Shown: in pieces, positions 8,677 through 17,412 of the stretch
Numbering within the stretch: the stretch's first letter is position 1
Layout: each line of letters begins with the position of its first letter
Origin: DASRDU01 sp035652435
GTDB lineage: Bacteria > Acidobacteriota > Blastocatellia > RBC074
DNA length: 64,000 bases
Direction: 5' to 3'
Assembly: GCA_035652435.1 (NCBI GenBank)
Contig: DASRDU010000075.1
Location: 1-64,000 of the forward strand
The notes under the pieces: generated by a model
Database searches by the model: none
What the model saw: the letters and a program-made list of their open reading frames with translations, nothing else
Told to the model about the DNA's origin: nothing
Program-made: the position numbers and the translations under genes

Positions 8677-10068
8677 TCAGGCATTTTGCAATAAGTGACG
8701 ATCAACTTCATCGCCAATCCGGCGCGCCTCCCTGATGCAATCGCCGAGCGAAACCCCGCGCAGGTAATTGCCGGCCAGCCACAACCCGCGCCTGTTTTTC
8801 AAAGCCGCTTCGATTTTCGCCACGCGCGCCGCATGGCCGAGGTTGTATTGCGGAATCGCGCGCCGCCGGCGCGTGACTGGCAGCCGGCGCGGCTCGCCCG
8901 TGACGCCCAGAACTTTTTTCAGATCGTTATGGGCAATGCGGATCAGTTCTTCATCGCTCAGGCTGACGGCCTCCGGGTCGGTTTCGCCGCCGATGAAATT
9001 ATTCATCAGCGCCCAGCCTTCCGGCGCGCGCTCAGGAAACAACGACGAATTCCAGATCGAACCGAGAATCCGCAACCCCTCACTGCGCGGCGCCAGAAAG
9101 CCGAAGCCGTCGAGTGGCCGCCCGAGTTGCTCCCGGCGATAACCGAGCGGCAGCGAGACGAGCGCGGTGTACGGTACGTCAGCCACGAGCGCGGCGATTT
9201 CAGGCGCGCATTCGCCGAGCAACCCCGCCGCCGCATCAGCCGGGGCGGCAACGATCAGCGCCGAAGACCTGGCAATTTTCCGTTCGCCGCGATGTTCGAA
9301 TGAAACTTCAAACTTCACGGACGCGCCGTCCGTGCCGATGCCGGTGACCTGCGCCCCGGTCATCAGGCTTTCACCCAGCGCCTTTGCCAGAGCCTCCGGC
9401 AGTCTTTGCAATCCGTCACGGAATGAACATAACCGGTATGGGCGCAGCGAGCGCTTTGGCCGGGACGATTTCTCGCGCGAAGCCCGCGCGGCCCGGAGCG
9501 CCCCGCCGAGGATGCTGCCGCCCTCGGCTTCAAATTCCGCCAGCCGCCCGAAAGTCGCCTGCACGCTCATCCGCTCAGGGTCGCCCGCGTACACGCCGGA
9601 AACGAACGGCGCAACCAGCCGGTCAAGAAGCTCCGGCCCGAGCCTGCGCCTGATAAACGAAGCCAGACTCTCTTCGCCCTTATCACGTCGCGCTTTGATG
9701 AACGGTTCGCGCAACAACCGCAGCTTCGCCCGCCCCGAAATCAGTTTCGTTCTGACGAGCGCGGGCGGACTCATCGGTACGGGATGCAGATTACCATTGA
9801 AGCAAACATAAGCCGGGGCTTTCGGGTCGCCGGTGACCAGCTCATTCATCAGGCCGAGTTGTTCGGCCAGATCCAGAAACTCATGCGTCCCGCGCAGGCT
9901 GTTCGGCCCGCGTTCGATCAGAAAGCCCTCGGCATCCTGACTCTGAATCACCCCGCCGACGCGGTCGCTGCTCTCAATCAGCAACACTTCGCGCCCGAGT
10001 TTTTTCAGGTGGTAAGCGGCGACGAGGCCGGAGATGCCGGCGCCGATGATGATTGAATGAAGTGACAT
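8677..10068 (-). CDS. hemY: Protoporphyrinogen oxidase (FAD, HemY/HemG type)
   Basis: A 463-residue flavoprotein that oxidises protoporphyrinogen IX (or coproporphyrinogen III in the coproporphyrin branch) late in haem synthesis. The N-terminal dinucleotide-binding motif GAGISGLVAAYHL and the following LIESSDRVGGVIQS are clear. The C-terminus carries the FAD-binding LAGNYLRGVSLGDCI. Length matches the HemY family. It is followed in the operon direction by the L,D-transpeptidase gene and preceded by lepB and hemH, so the last haem steps are clustered. Whether it works on proto- or coproporphyrinogen cannot be read from sequence alone. Confidence 0.92.
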   Translation of the reverse strand: MSLHSIIIGAGISGLVAAYHLKKLGREVLLIESSDRVGGVIQSQDAEGFLIERGPNSLRGTHEFLDLAEQLGLMNELVTGDPKAPAYVCFNGNLHPVPMSPPALVRTKLISGRAKLRLLREPFIKARRDKGEESLASFIRRRLGPELLDRLVAPFVSGVYAGDPERMSVQATFGRLAEFEAEGGSILGGALRAARASREKSSRPKRSLRPYRLCSFRDGLQRLPEALAKALGESLMTGAQVTGIGTDGASVKFEVSFEHRGERKIARSSALIVAAPADAAAGLLGECAPEIAALVADVPYTALVSLPLGYRREQLGRPLDGFGFLAPRSEGLRILGSIWNSSLFPERAPEGWALMNNFIGGETDPEAVSLSDEELIRIAHNDLKKVLGVTGEPRRLPVTRRRRAIPQYNLGHAARVAKIEAALKNRRGLWLAGNYLRGVSLGDCIREARRIGDEVDRHLLQNA

Positions 10069-10074
10069 CTGAGG

Positions 10075-10698
10075 CTATTTGACTTTGACGCCTGCCCTTT
10101 CGGGGCGTTCCCTTGGCGGCCTGGCCGATTTATCAAGCGACGAATAAATCAAGGTTGGTTTGCCAACGATGTTGGCGGCTGGAACAGTTCCCCAGAATCT
10201 GCTGTCCAGAGCATTATCACGACAATCTCCCAGCACGAAGTATTGGCCGGCGGGAATTTTGAAAGGCTCACCAGCCGCGTATTTCATGCCGGAGATTTCA
10301 ACACTATGATCAGTCTGGCGGTCATAATACACAGTCCAGCTTCCTTTGCCTTCCGAAGAAAGCTCCTTGTAAGGAGTCTGTTCAGAAGTCAGATCAATCA
10401 TCACCCGCCGTTCAGGAATCTCCCTCCCATCAATCCACACTTTCATGTCCTTCACCCGGATTGTTTCTCCCGGCATCCCGATGATTCGTTTGGTGTACAG
10501 CACCGAAGGATTGGCGGGGAGCTTGAAAACCACAACGTCTCCGCGTTTGATTGTTCCGACTTCAGTCGTCATCAGCAGCTTATCGCCCGGAATGATGGTG
10601 TTCGCCATTGATCCGGTCGGGACTTCAATCAGCCTTTTGTTGAGCAGGCTGCAGGACATCAGACAAAGCGCGACGATGATCAGAATTATTCGGTGCAT
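10075..10698 (-). CDS. lepB: Signal peptidase I
   Basis: Type I signal peptidase, which cleaves signal peptides of secreted proteins at the outer face of the cytoplasmic membrane. From ATG 10698 (207 residues) there is one N-terminal membrane segment, the catalytic Ser30 in PTGSM, the general-base Lys70 in YTKRIIGMPGE, and the GDCRDNALDSR box. A longer frame from 10875 overlaps hemH and adds a Ser/Arg-rich non-family N-terminus, so the short start is used. Oddly, the membrane segment ends in LMSC at 13-16, which resembles a lipoprotein box. The start lies 7 bases after the hemH stop, indicating an operon. Confidence 0.88.
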   Translation of the reverse strand: MHRIILIIVALCLMSCSLLNKRLIEVPTGSMANTIIPGDKLLMTTEVGTIKRGDVVVFKLPANPSVLYTKRIIGMPGETIRVKDMKVWIDGREIPERRVMIDLTSEQTPYKELSSEGKGSWTVYYDRQTDHSVEISGMKYAAGEPFKIPAGQYFVLGDCRDNALDSRFWGTVPAANIVGKPTLIYSSLDKSARPPRERPERAGVKVK

Positions 10699-10705
10699 AG
10701 TTGGA

Positions 10706-11680
10706 CTATGAATTGATCCTGCTGCCTGCCAGATCAGCCATCGCCCTGATGAAATCCGGTCTCGTATTGAGCGCCGGCACGCGGGCGTAATGCGGGATGC
10801 CGACCTCATCGGCGAGCTTTTTGTAGAGGATGTCGAGTTCGTAAAGCGTCTCGATGTGATCTGATACGAAGGCAATCGGGATCGCCAGCAACTGCCGCAC
10901 GCCCAGAGCCGCCAGTTCCCTGATCTTCTGATCGGTCGCCGGTTCGAGCCACTTCACCGGGCCGACCTTGCTCTGAAAGCTGAGGTGCGATGGGTAAGAG
11001 TTGCCCAGCTTTTCGCCGACCAGCCTGACTGTCTCCTCGATGTGGCGCAGGTAAGGGTCGCCCTGTTCGATGTAACTTTGCGGGACGCTGTGCGCGCTGA
11101 AGAGGAGGTGGATATTCTGCGGATTCGGGTCAGGAAACTTCCGCGCCTCTTCGGCGATCTGCGCCGCGAGCGCGGCGAGGTAAGCTTCGTTGTCGTACCA
11201 GCGCGTGATGTACCGCCGCCGGATGTGCCGCAGCCCGCCGCGCCGGTCCAGCAGCGCGACAAAATCCTTCGTACTCGACCCGGTCGTCGAAACCGAGAAC
11301 TGCGGGTAGAGCGGCAGCACGACGAGGTCGGTGATCCCGTCACGCTCGATCTCGGCGAGCGCCTCTTTCGTGAACGGGTGCCAGTAACGCATCCCGACAT
11401 ACACCCGCGCGTCAATGCCGCGCCTCTCAAGCTCTTCACGCAACGCCGCCGCCTGCGCTTCCGTGATCCGGCGCAGAGGCGAGCCGCCGCCGATCTGCGC
11501 GTAGTAACCTGCCGACTTCCTGTGCCGCGCCGTCGAGATGATCCATGCGAGCGGCTTCTGCATTGCCCTGACCGGCAGGCGAATGATTTCGGGGTCTGAA
11601 AAGAGGTTGTAGAGAAACGGCTTCACGTCGGCCAGTGTTTCCGGCCCGCCGAGGTTGAAGAGGAGGACTCCGATTTTCAC
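10706..11680 (-). CDS. hemH: Ferrochelatase
   Basis: HemH inserts Fe2+ into protoporphyrin IX (or coproporphyrin III). The 324-residue protein begins with MKIGVLLFNLGGPETLADVK, diagnostic of the family. It carries the conserved SAHSVPQSYIEQGDPY block with the catalytic His and a typical QSKVGPVKWLEP segment. There is no C-terminal membrane anchor, so it is a soluble or peripheral cytoplasmic protein. It lies only 3 bases after the inactive M16 gene and directly before lepB and hemY, which suggests one transcript for M16 pair, hemH, lepB and hemY. Confidence 0.95.
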   Translation of the reverse strand: MKIGVLLFNLGGPETLADVKPFLYNLFSDPEIIRLPVRAMQKPLAWIISTARHRKSAGYYAQIGGGSPLRRITEAQAAALREELERRGIDARVYVGMRYWHPFTKEALAEIERDGITDLVVLPLYPQFSVSTTGSSTKDFVALLDRRGGLRHIRRRYITRWYDNEAYLAALAAQIAEEARKFPDPNPQNIHLLFSAHSVPQSYIEQGDPYLRHIEETVRLVGEKLGNSYPSHLSFQSKVGPVKWLEPATDQKIRELAALGVRQLLAIPIAFVSDHIETLYELDILYKKLADEVGIPHYARVPALNTRPDFIRAMADLAGSRINS

Positions 11681-11683
11681 GGT

Positions 11684-12955
11684 CTACTCGATTGTCCCCG
11701 CGATCACCGTCGTGGCGACTTCGGGGTGAATGTATTTGCGAATCGCTTCGTCTATCTGCGGCTTGGTGATGGATCGGATGATCCCGGGGAATTCGTCGAG
11801 ATAGCCGACGCCCAAGCCGTAAAATTCAGAGCTGGCGAGTTGCTGTGCCATCCCGGAATTCGACGCCAGCCCGACTTTGAACGTCCCGACAATCGAAGTC
11901 TGTTCGTCCTGCAATTCGTCTTCGCGGATTCCGCCCCCGACAAAGTCTTCGACGATCTCCAGCGTCGTCCTGATTCCGACTTCGATGTCCTGAGGCGCCA
12001 GGGTGAGGCCGATGATGTACGGCCCGTCGCCCAGACCCGAATCGGCGAAGTACGAATTGATGCCGTAAGTCAGCCCCATCTCATCGCGTACTTTCAGACC
12101 CAGCCGCGAAGAGATTGTTGATTGCCCGAGCGCGCGATTCGCCAGCACCGCCGCCAAGTAATCCGGATTCGTGCGCCGCAGCCCCGAGGCGTGGCCGATC
12201 ACGACATCCACGTTGGCCTTGTCTTTCATCGGCACCACGTCGCGTCGCGGTTCCGCCTGCAGCGGCGTTTCCTTCACCGTGATCTGTGGGGCGGGCGCGC
12301 CCCGCCAGTCCCCCAGATTATCGGTCACGAGCTTTTCAACTTCGGCGGCCGTCACATCGCCGACGACCGACAGAATCATCGAAGCCGCGCCGTAACGCGC
12401 CTTGTAAAACCTCCTGATGTCCTCGACGGTAATGTTTTCAACCTGGCTGATGGCTTCGACGGCGGGCAGTTCGTAAAACGGACTCGATTTCGGGAAGATG
12501 ATCTGCGTCAGGCGCTCGACCGCGCGACCGCGGGTGTTTTCCTGGCTGCGCTGAATTGACGCGATGGTGCGCTGCTTCAGCTTGCTCAGTTCATCAGTCG
12601 GGAACGCCGGCTCGCGCAATTCCTCGGCCAGCGTCGAGACGACGAAGGGGAAATCACGGCTGAGTGATTGTGCGTCTATGCCGACCGTGAAAGTGTTCGC
12701 GGAAAAGCCGACGTGCGCGCCGGCGAATTCCAGCGCCTCGGCGATTTCAAGCTTGCTGCGCCGCTTCGTCCCCTTGTTGAGCATCGCCGCAGTCAGATCG
12801 GCCAGACCTTCCCTGCTCTGCGGATTGAAAAAAGCCCCGGCCTTCAGATAACCCGTAACCGACACGGTCGGGTTTGCGTGATTTTCCAGCACCAGCAGCG
12901 TGATGCCGTTCGGCAGGGTGAAGCGTGCGGTTCTCGTGGAGAATGAGTTGGTCAT
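11684..12955 (-). CDS. M16 peptidase-like protein lacking the zinc motif
   Basis: A 423-residue pitrilysin/insulinase (M16B) family protein. It has the family fold signatures (TLPNGITLLVLEN near the start, a C-terminal GLTYGINSYFADSGLGDG block), but the position of the inverted zinc motif HxxEH reads GLADLTAAMLNKGT, with no His-His-Glu set. It therefore should be the non-catalytic partner of a heterodimer, as in mitochondrial processing peptidase and many bacterial M16 pairs. ATG 12955 fits the family start; a longer frame from 13117 adds unrelated residues. The active partner is 82 bases upstream on the same strand. Confidence 0.88.
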   Translation of the reverse strand: MTNSFSTRTARFTLPNGITLLVLENHANPTVSVTGYLKAGAFFNPQSREGLADLTAAMLNKGTKRRSKLEIAEALEFAGAHVGFSANTFTVGIDAQSLSRDFPFVVSTLAEELREPAFPTDELSKLKQRTIASIQRSQENTRGRAVERLTQIIFPKSSPFYELPAVEAISQVENITVEDIRRFYKARYGAASMILSVVGDVTAAEVEKLVTDNLGDWRGAPAPQITVKETPLQAEPRRDVVPMKDKANVDVVIGHASGLRRTNPDYLAAVLANRALGQSTISSRLGLKVRDEMGLTYGINSYFADSGLGDGPYIIGLTLAPQDIEVGIRTTLEIVEDFVGGGIREDELQDEQTSIVGTFKVGLASNSGMAQQLASSEFYGLGVGYLDEFPGIIRSITKPQIDEAIRKYIHPEVATTVIAGTIE

Positions 12956-13037
12956 AGAGTGTTGCGGCTGTCTCCGCAAAAGGGCTGTTTGAATGCCGGA
13001 AAGCCCGTCGCCGGCACTGTCCGCCGCCCCGGGACGA

Positions 13038-14315
13038 CTAACTTTCCTTCGGAATAAACCAACCGACCGTGCGATTGTCGGTGGTGAAATATTTCTGCGC
13101 GACGCGCTGAATGTCATCGGCCGTCACGGCTTCGATGTTTTTCGGCAGGTCGGCGTAAAACTTCCAGTCGGCGACGGCCTCGGCTTCGGCCAGCGCGCTG
13201 ACGACGCCGAAGGGGCTGTCGCGCAGGTAGATCATCTGCGAGAGGATGATGTTCTTCGCCCGCTGCAATTCCCGCTCTGACACCAGCTCGGTCTTGAGCT
13301 TTCTGATCTCCCTGAGCGAGGCGACTTCGGCGTCCTCGTGCGTCACGCCCGGACGCAGCATGACGCTGAGCGTAAACAACCCCGGGTCGAGAAACTGATA
13401 AGCGTGCGTGCTGGCGCTGATGGCAAGCTGTTTTTCAACCAGCGCCTGGTACAGGCGCGAAGTCACTCCGGCGGACAGAATCTGATCCATCACGTCCAGC
13501 GCCACACTGTCCGGGTGTTTCGCTTCCGGCGTGTGCCAGCCCATTTCGACTATGCCGAGCTGCCCGGCGCGCCGCAGCGTGAATCGAATCTCGCCCTCCT
13601 GCTCCGGCTCAGTCGTATACATCGGCGGGATCGGCTGCGGCGAAGCCGGGATCGGCCCGAAGTGTTTCGCGACGAGATCAAGCGCCACCTGATCTTCAAA
13701 ATCACCCACTACCATCGCCGTCGCGTTGTTCGGGTGGTAGTAAACGTCATAAAACTCCTTCAGCCGCACGGTCGGCACGCCTTCGACATCGGAACGCCAG
13801 CCGATGGTCGGGTGGTGATAAGGATGCTCCCGAAAAGCCATCGCCCAGACGCGTTCATCCAGAATCCGCGCCGGGTCGTTCTCGCCGCGATCCAGTTCAT
13901 TGCGCACGACCGTCATCTCCGACTGCCGGTCTTCATCGGCGATGAACGAATTGCGCATGCGGTCGGCCTCCAGGTGTACGGCGAGTTCAATCTGATCCGA
14001 AGGCAGCATCTCGTAATAGCGCGTCCGGTCATTCCACGTATCGGCATTGAAGACCGCGCCCTGCTTTTGCAGCACCGCCGCGATCTGCGTCCCCGCCCGG
14101 CGGTTGAAGGTCGGCGTGCCTTTGAAAAGCATGTGTTCGAGCAGATGAGTCGAGCCGGTGTAACCGACCGCCTCATTGCGCGAGCCGACGCGGTAGACGA
14201 CCATGAAAGCGACCACCGGCGCGGCGCGGCGCGGCACGAGCAGGACTTTCAGGTAGTTCGAGTTCAGTCTGTATTCGGTGATGCCTTCGTATTCGGTGAT
14301 TTTGGTGAATGTCAT
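13038..14315 (-). CDS. M16 zinc peptidase, catalytic subunit
   Basis: A 425-residue M16B protease with an intact inverted zinc motif: His57, Glu60 and His61 in THLLEHMLFKGT, plus the downstream glutamate in the LEADRMRNSFI region. No signal peptide is visible at the chosen ATG, so it is probably cytoplasmic or periplasmic by an unrecognised route. It pairs with the inactive M16 protein that follows. Such pairs degrade or process peptides; no substrate can be named. Their position directly upstream of hemH, lepB and hemY is likely operonic. Confidence 0.9.
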   Translation of the reverse strand: MTFTKITEYEGITEYRLNSNYLKVLLVPRRAAPVVAFMVVYRVGSRNEAVGYTGSTHLLEHMLFKGTPTFNRRAGTQIAAVLQKQGAVFNADTWNDRTRYYEMLPSDQIELAVHLEADRMRNSFIADEDRQSEMTVVRNELDRGENDPARILDERVWAMAFREHPYHHPTIGWRSDVEGVPTVRLKEFYDVYYHPNNATAMVVGDFEDQVALDLVAKHFGPIPASPQPIPPMYTTEPEQEGEIRFTLRRAGQLGIVEMGWHTPEAKHPDSVALDVMDQILSAGVTSRLYQALVEKQLAISASTHAYQFLDPGLFTLSVMLRPGVTHEDAEVASLREIRKLKTELVSERELQRAKNIILSQMIYLRDSPFGVVSALAEAEAVADWKFYADLPKNIEAVTADDIQRVAQKYFTTDNRTVGWFIPKES

Positions 14316-14357
14316 AAATAGCAGATAGTTTTCGTAGCGCCCGTCTTGTGTATTGCC

Positions 14358-15176
14358 CTACAACGCGCCATGCATGGTAACCAGTCCCTGTCCGGAAGCC
14401 ACCGATCTTCTTACTCTGTCAGCGAAAAGCGGAAAAAGCTCGTCGTCCTGTTGCCTGACCAGAAACTCCAGATGGTCAATTCGATCAGCAAGCTCCTTAA
14501 CTTCACCTGGCGCAAGGTAGCCCTGCAAGGCAATATCATCACAGGCCGGCCATGATAACGGTGGCCCGAACATCCACACACCCGGCAGCGTCCGTTCAGC
14601 CAGAAACAGTTTTGAGATCAGTGCCAACAATGAGTCATCGGCTGCTCCGTTTGAGCGGAACGAATAGTAGCTTTGTGACTCATCATATTTTTGGTGCCAG
14701 CCGGTTTCCTCAAACAATTCATTGATCCAATGAAACCTGCTCTTTGTGCCTGCCACCTGAATGAAAGGTTCGTAGTGTGAACGACTGTAGAAGCCATTCC
14801 AGGGCTGTTTCTCAAACGGATCCTCCCCCGGCAGTTCCTCACCGGCAGAGTGCCTGATCGCATCGAATAAAAGATCAACCCCTAGAAAAGCATCTGATTT
14901 GCTGAAAAATTCTTTGTGCAACTGGCTTTGACTTATCTGTCTGGCATCCAGCATCTTTCTTTCCAAAGCCCATCCTATTTCATCGAAGTAGCCTTCAGGG
15001 GCAACAAGATTGGTTGCTGTCCATCCCAGCTCAATCACTCTGCTCCCCTTTGGAATCAGCTCATCACAAAACGACTCGACAGTTCTGCGCCCTGTGAGTA
15101 CATCGCACCAAGCCGGTATTACCGCTTCCCACAAGCGCGTCCAGTTTGTCGGGAGTACACAATCGTAAGAAGACAT
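14358..15176 (-). CDS. Protein of unknown function, lower-GC gene
   Basis: A 272-residue soluble protein that I do not recognise. It has no signal peptide or membrane segment. It is rich in aromatic residues and acidic patches (for example HWINELFEETGWH and RIDHLEFLVRQQDDELF). Its base composition differs from neighbours: sample 60-base lines give about 37-48% GC against about 63% in the adjacent M16 gene. This, with its position between the hemE and M16 transcription units, suggests acquisition by transfer. No good Shine-Dalgarno precedes ATG 15176 (GGAAG directly abuts the start). Confidence 0.6.
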   Translation of the reverse strand: MSSYDCVLPTNWTRLWEAVIPAWCDVLTGRRTVESFCDELIPKGSRVIELGWTATNLVAPEGYFDEIGWALERKMLDARQISQSQLHKEFFSKSDAFLGVDLLFDAIRHSAGEELPGEDPFEKQPWNGFYSRSHYEPFIQVAGTKSRFHWINELFEETGWHQKYDESQSYYSFRSNGAADDSLLALISKLFLAERTLPGVWMFGPPLSWPACDDIALQGYLAPGEVKELADRIDHLEFLVRQQDDELFPLFADRVRRSVASGQGLVTMHGAL

Positions 15177-15264
15177 CTTCCGAATTGGGTTGATAAGACA
15201 TAGAGCCTTCCCAGGCTAAAAACCGGTCAGGCCTCAGGCGGAGTATAAACCGGCCGCCTGCTGT

Positions 15265-16326
15265 TTACGCAGCTTCTTTAATCCCCGCCTTCGCCGCCTC
15301 AATAAACGCCCGCGCGTTCTCAACCGGGACCATCGGCATAATGCCATGACCGAGGTTCATAATGTGACCGACAGGGCCGGCCTTCACCAGAATGTCATGG
15401 ACGCTCGCGGCAATCGTTTCCGGCGTGCCGAGCAGCGCGCAGGGGTCGAGGTTGCCCTGCACGGCGAGATTCTCAAACCCCGCGGCTTCCAGCCGTCGAC
15501 GCGCTTCGGCTATATCAATCCGCCAGTCGAGGCTCAGAACGTTGGCGCCCGACTGCGCCATCATCTCCAGCACATGGCTGCAACCGTTGACGTAGAGAAT
15601 CGCCGGGACGCCAAGCCCGGCGGGGCCGCGGTGCAGCCTGCCGAAAATTCGTTGATGATAAGGCAGCGCGAACTCTTCGTAATCGGCCGTGGACAGATCG
15701 CCCGCCCAGGTGTCAAACAACTGAAGCACCTGCGCGCCCGCTTCGATCTGCGCATTGAGGTAATCGGTCACCGTGTCCGCGATCTTTTCAAGCAGCCGGT
15801 GCAGCAGTGCCGGGGCGGTGAACATCATCCGCTTGATTTCGGTGTAACTCTTCGACGTGCCGCCTTCGACCATGTACGAGGCCAGCGTGTAGGGCGCTCC
15901 CGCGAATCCGATCAGCGGGGCTTCGTTATTGAGCCGGCGGCGCAGTAGGCGGATCAGATCCATCACGAAGCCGGTCTTTTCCACGGGGTCAGGGGTGATC
16001 AGCTTATCCACCTGCGCTTCGGTGCGAATCGGATCTTCAAGCACCGGCCCTTTGCTTTCGATGATGTCGAGCTTCATCCCCATCGCCTCGACCGGGATGA
16101 GGATGTCGGAAAACATTATCACCGCATCCACGCCAAGGATGTCATAGGGCTGCATCGAGACTTCGGCGGCCAGCTCCGGCGTTTTGCATAGCGTCAGGAA
16201 ATCGGTTTTGCCGCGGACGGCGCGGTATTCGGGCAGGTAGCGCCCGGCCTGCCGCATCATCCAGACTGGTGAGCGGTCAACTTCCTGCCGGCGACAGGCG
16301 CGAATCAGACGGTCATTATTGGACAT
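15265..16326 (-). CDS. hemE: Uroporphyrinogen decarboxylase
   Basis: HemE decarboxylates the four acetate side chains of uroporphyrinogen III to give coproporphyrinogen III in the cytoplasm. The 353-residue protein has the substrate-binding N-terminal motif PVWMMRQAGRYLPEYRAVRG, the conserved GFAGAPYTLASYMVEG segment and the C-terminal NLGHGIMP motif. Length and motifs are standard. With hemH and hemY nearby it shows a dispersed haem cluster, though hemE is a separate unit with unrelated genes between. Confidence 0.96.
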   Translation of the reverse strand: MSNNDRLIRACRRQEVDRSPVWMMRQAGRYLPEYRAVRGKTDFLTLCKTPELAAEVSMQPYDILGVDAVIMFSDILIPVEAMGMKLDIIESKGPVLEDPIRTEAQVDKLITPDPVEKTGFVMDLIRLLRRRLNNEAPLIGFAGAPYTLASYMVEGGTSKSYTEIKRMMFTAPALLHRLLEKIADTVTDYLNAQIEAGAQVLQLFDTWAGDLSTADYEEFALPYHQRIFGRLHRGPAGLGVPAILYVNGCSHVLEMMAQSGANVLSLDWRIDIAEARRRLEAAGFENLAVQGNLDPCALLGTPETIAASVHDILVKAGPVGHIMNLGHGIMPMVPVENARAFIEAAKAGIKEAA

Positions 16327-16383
16327 TGCGACTTTCGATTCTCCGAGGAGGGGCGGTATCAGTTTGAGTCAGCGATAAATTCG

Positions 16384-17412
16384 TTACGGCCTGCTCGTGG
16401 TCAATCCCTCTTGTTCGGCGAGCGCGACTTTCAGCGCCCTGATGATCTGGCCGCCGTGAAAGCGCCCGTTCTCAATAAAAATCTTTCCGGTCTCTTTGCC
16501 CGCGATCACGACTCCGGCCAGATAGATTCCGGGCACATTCGATTCCAGCGTCTCAGGGTCGAACGCTGGCTTCATCGTTTCGGGGTCAATCTGAATTCCC
16601 ATCGCGCGCAGAAAATCATTGTCCGTATGATAGCCCGTCAGCGCAAACACAAAATCGTTCGGCAGTTCCGCATCCTCGCCGGTTTCGAGATTGCGGACGC
16701 GGATGCTGGTCGGAGTGATTTCAGTGACGACGGTCTTGAAAAGAGCCCTGACTTCGCCGTTGCTGATGCGGTTTTCAATGTCGGGCAGGATCCAGTATTT
16801 GATGCTCTCGCGCAATTTCGGGCCGCGGTGAATCATCGTCACGCGCGCGCCGTGACGGTAGAGGTCGAGCGCGGCAATCGCGGCCGAATTCGCGCCGCCG
16901 ATGATCGCGACATCGCGCCGGTAAAACGGGTGCGCGTCCTTGTAGTAATGCGAAACCTTCGGCAGGTCTTCGCCGGGGATGCCCATGTAGTTAGGCTGAT
17001 CGTAATAGCCAATCGCGACGATCAGCTTGCGGGCGTGGTAAATGCGGCGCTCGCCCGTCGCCTGCAATTCGGTCTCGACCCGGAAGTCGCCATCCTCCCC
17101 CGTCACCCTCACTACTTTTTCGTACTGATTCACCCTCAGCTGGTAAGCGTCAGCCGCGCGGCGGTAATACTTGAGTGCCTCGATCCGGTTGGGCTTTTCG
17201 CGCTCGCAGACGAAAGGCAGGTCGCCGATTTCGAGCAGCTCCGGCGTCGTGAAGAAGACCAGCTGAGTCGGGTAGTTGAAGAGCGAATTGACGACGCAGC
17301 CCTTTTCAACCACGAGGTAGTCGAGGCCCGCCCGCGCCACGTCAATCGCGCAGGAGAGGCCGGTCGGCCCCCCGCCGATGACGATGACATCAAATGAATT
17401 CTGCATGTCCAT
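16384..17412 (-). CDS. ypdA: YpdA-type FAD-dependent bacillithiol disulfide reductase
   Basis: A 342-residue pyridine-nucleotide flavoprotein of the YpdA/Bdr family, which reduces oxidised bacillithiol using NADPH. Seen: the FAD motif GGGPTGLSCAIDVARAG (about 14-30), the segment NSLFNYPTQLVFFTTPELLEIG typical of YpdA, the NADPH-binding IIGGANSAAIAALDL, and the C-terminal GIYLAGVVIAG. No redox CxxC is present, which separates it from thioredoxin reductase. This implies bacillithiol as the low-molecular-weight thiol; bshA/B/C are not in the window. The start overlaps the end of the P-loop kinase gene by 23 bases. Confidence 0.85.
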   Translation of the reverse strand: MDMQNSFDVIVIGGGPTGLSCAIDVARAGLDYLVVEKGCVVNSLFNYPTQLVFFTTPELLEIGDLPFVCEREKPNRIEALKYYRRAADAYQLRVNQYEKVVRVTGEDGDFRVETELQATGERRIYHARKLIVAIGYYDQPNYMGIPGEDLPKVSHYYKDAHPFYRRDVAIIGGANSAAIAALDLYRHGARVTMIHRGPKLRESIKYWILPDIENRISNGEVRALFKTVVTEITPTSIRVRNLETGEDAELPNDFVFALTGYHTDNDFLRAMGIQIDPETMKPAFDPETLESNVPGIYLAGVVIAGKETGKIFIENGRFHGGQIIRALKVALAEQEGLTTSRP

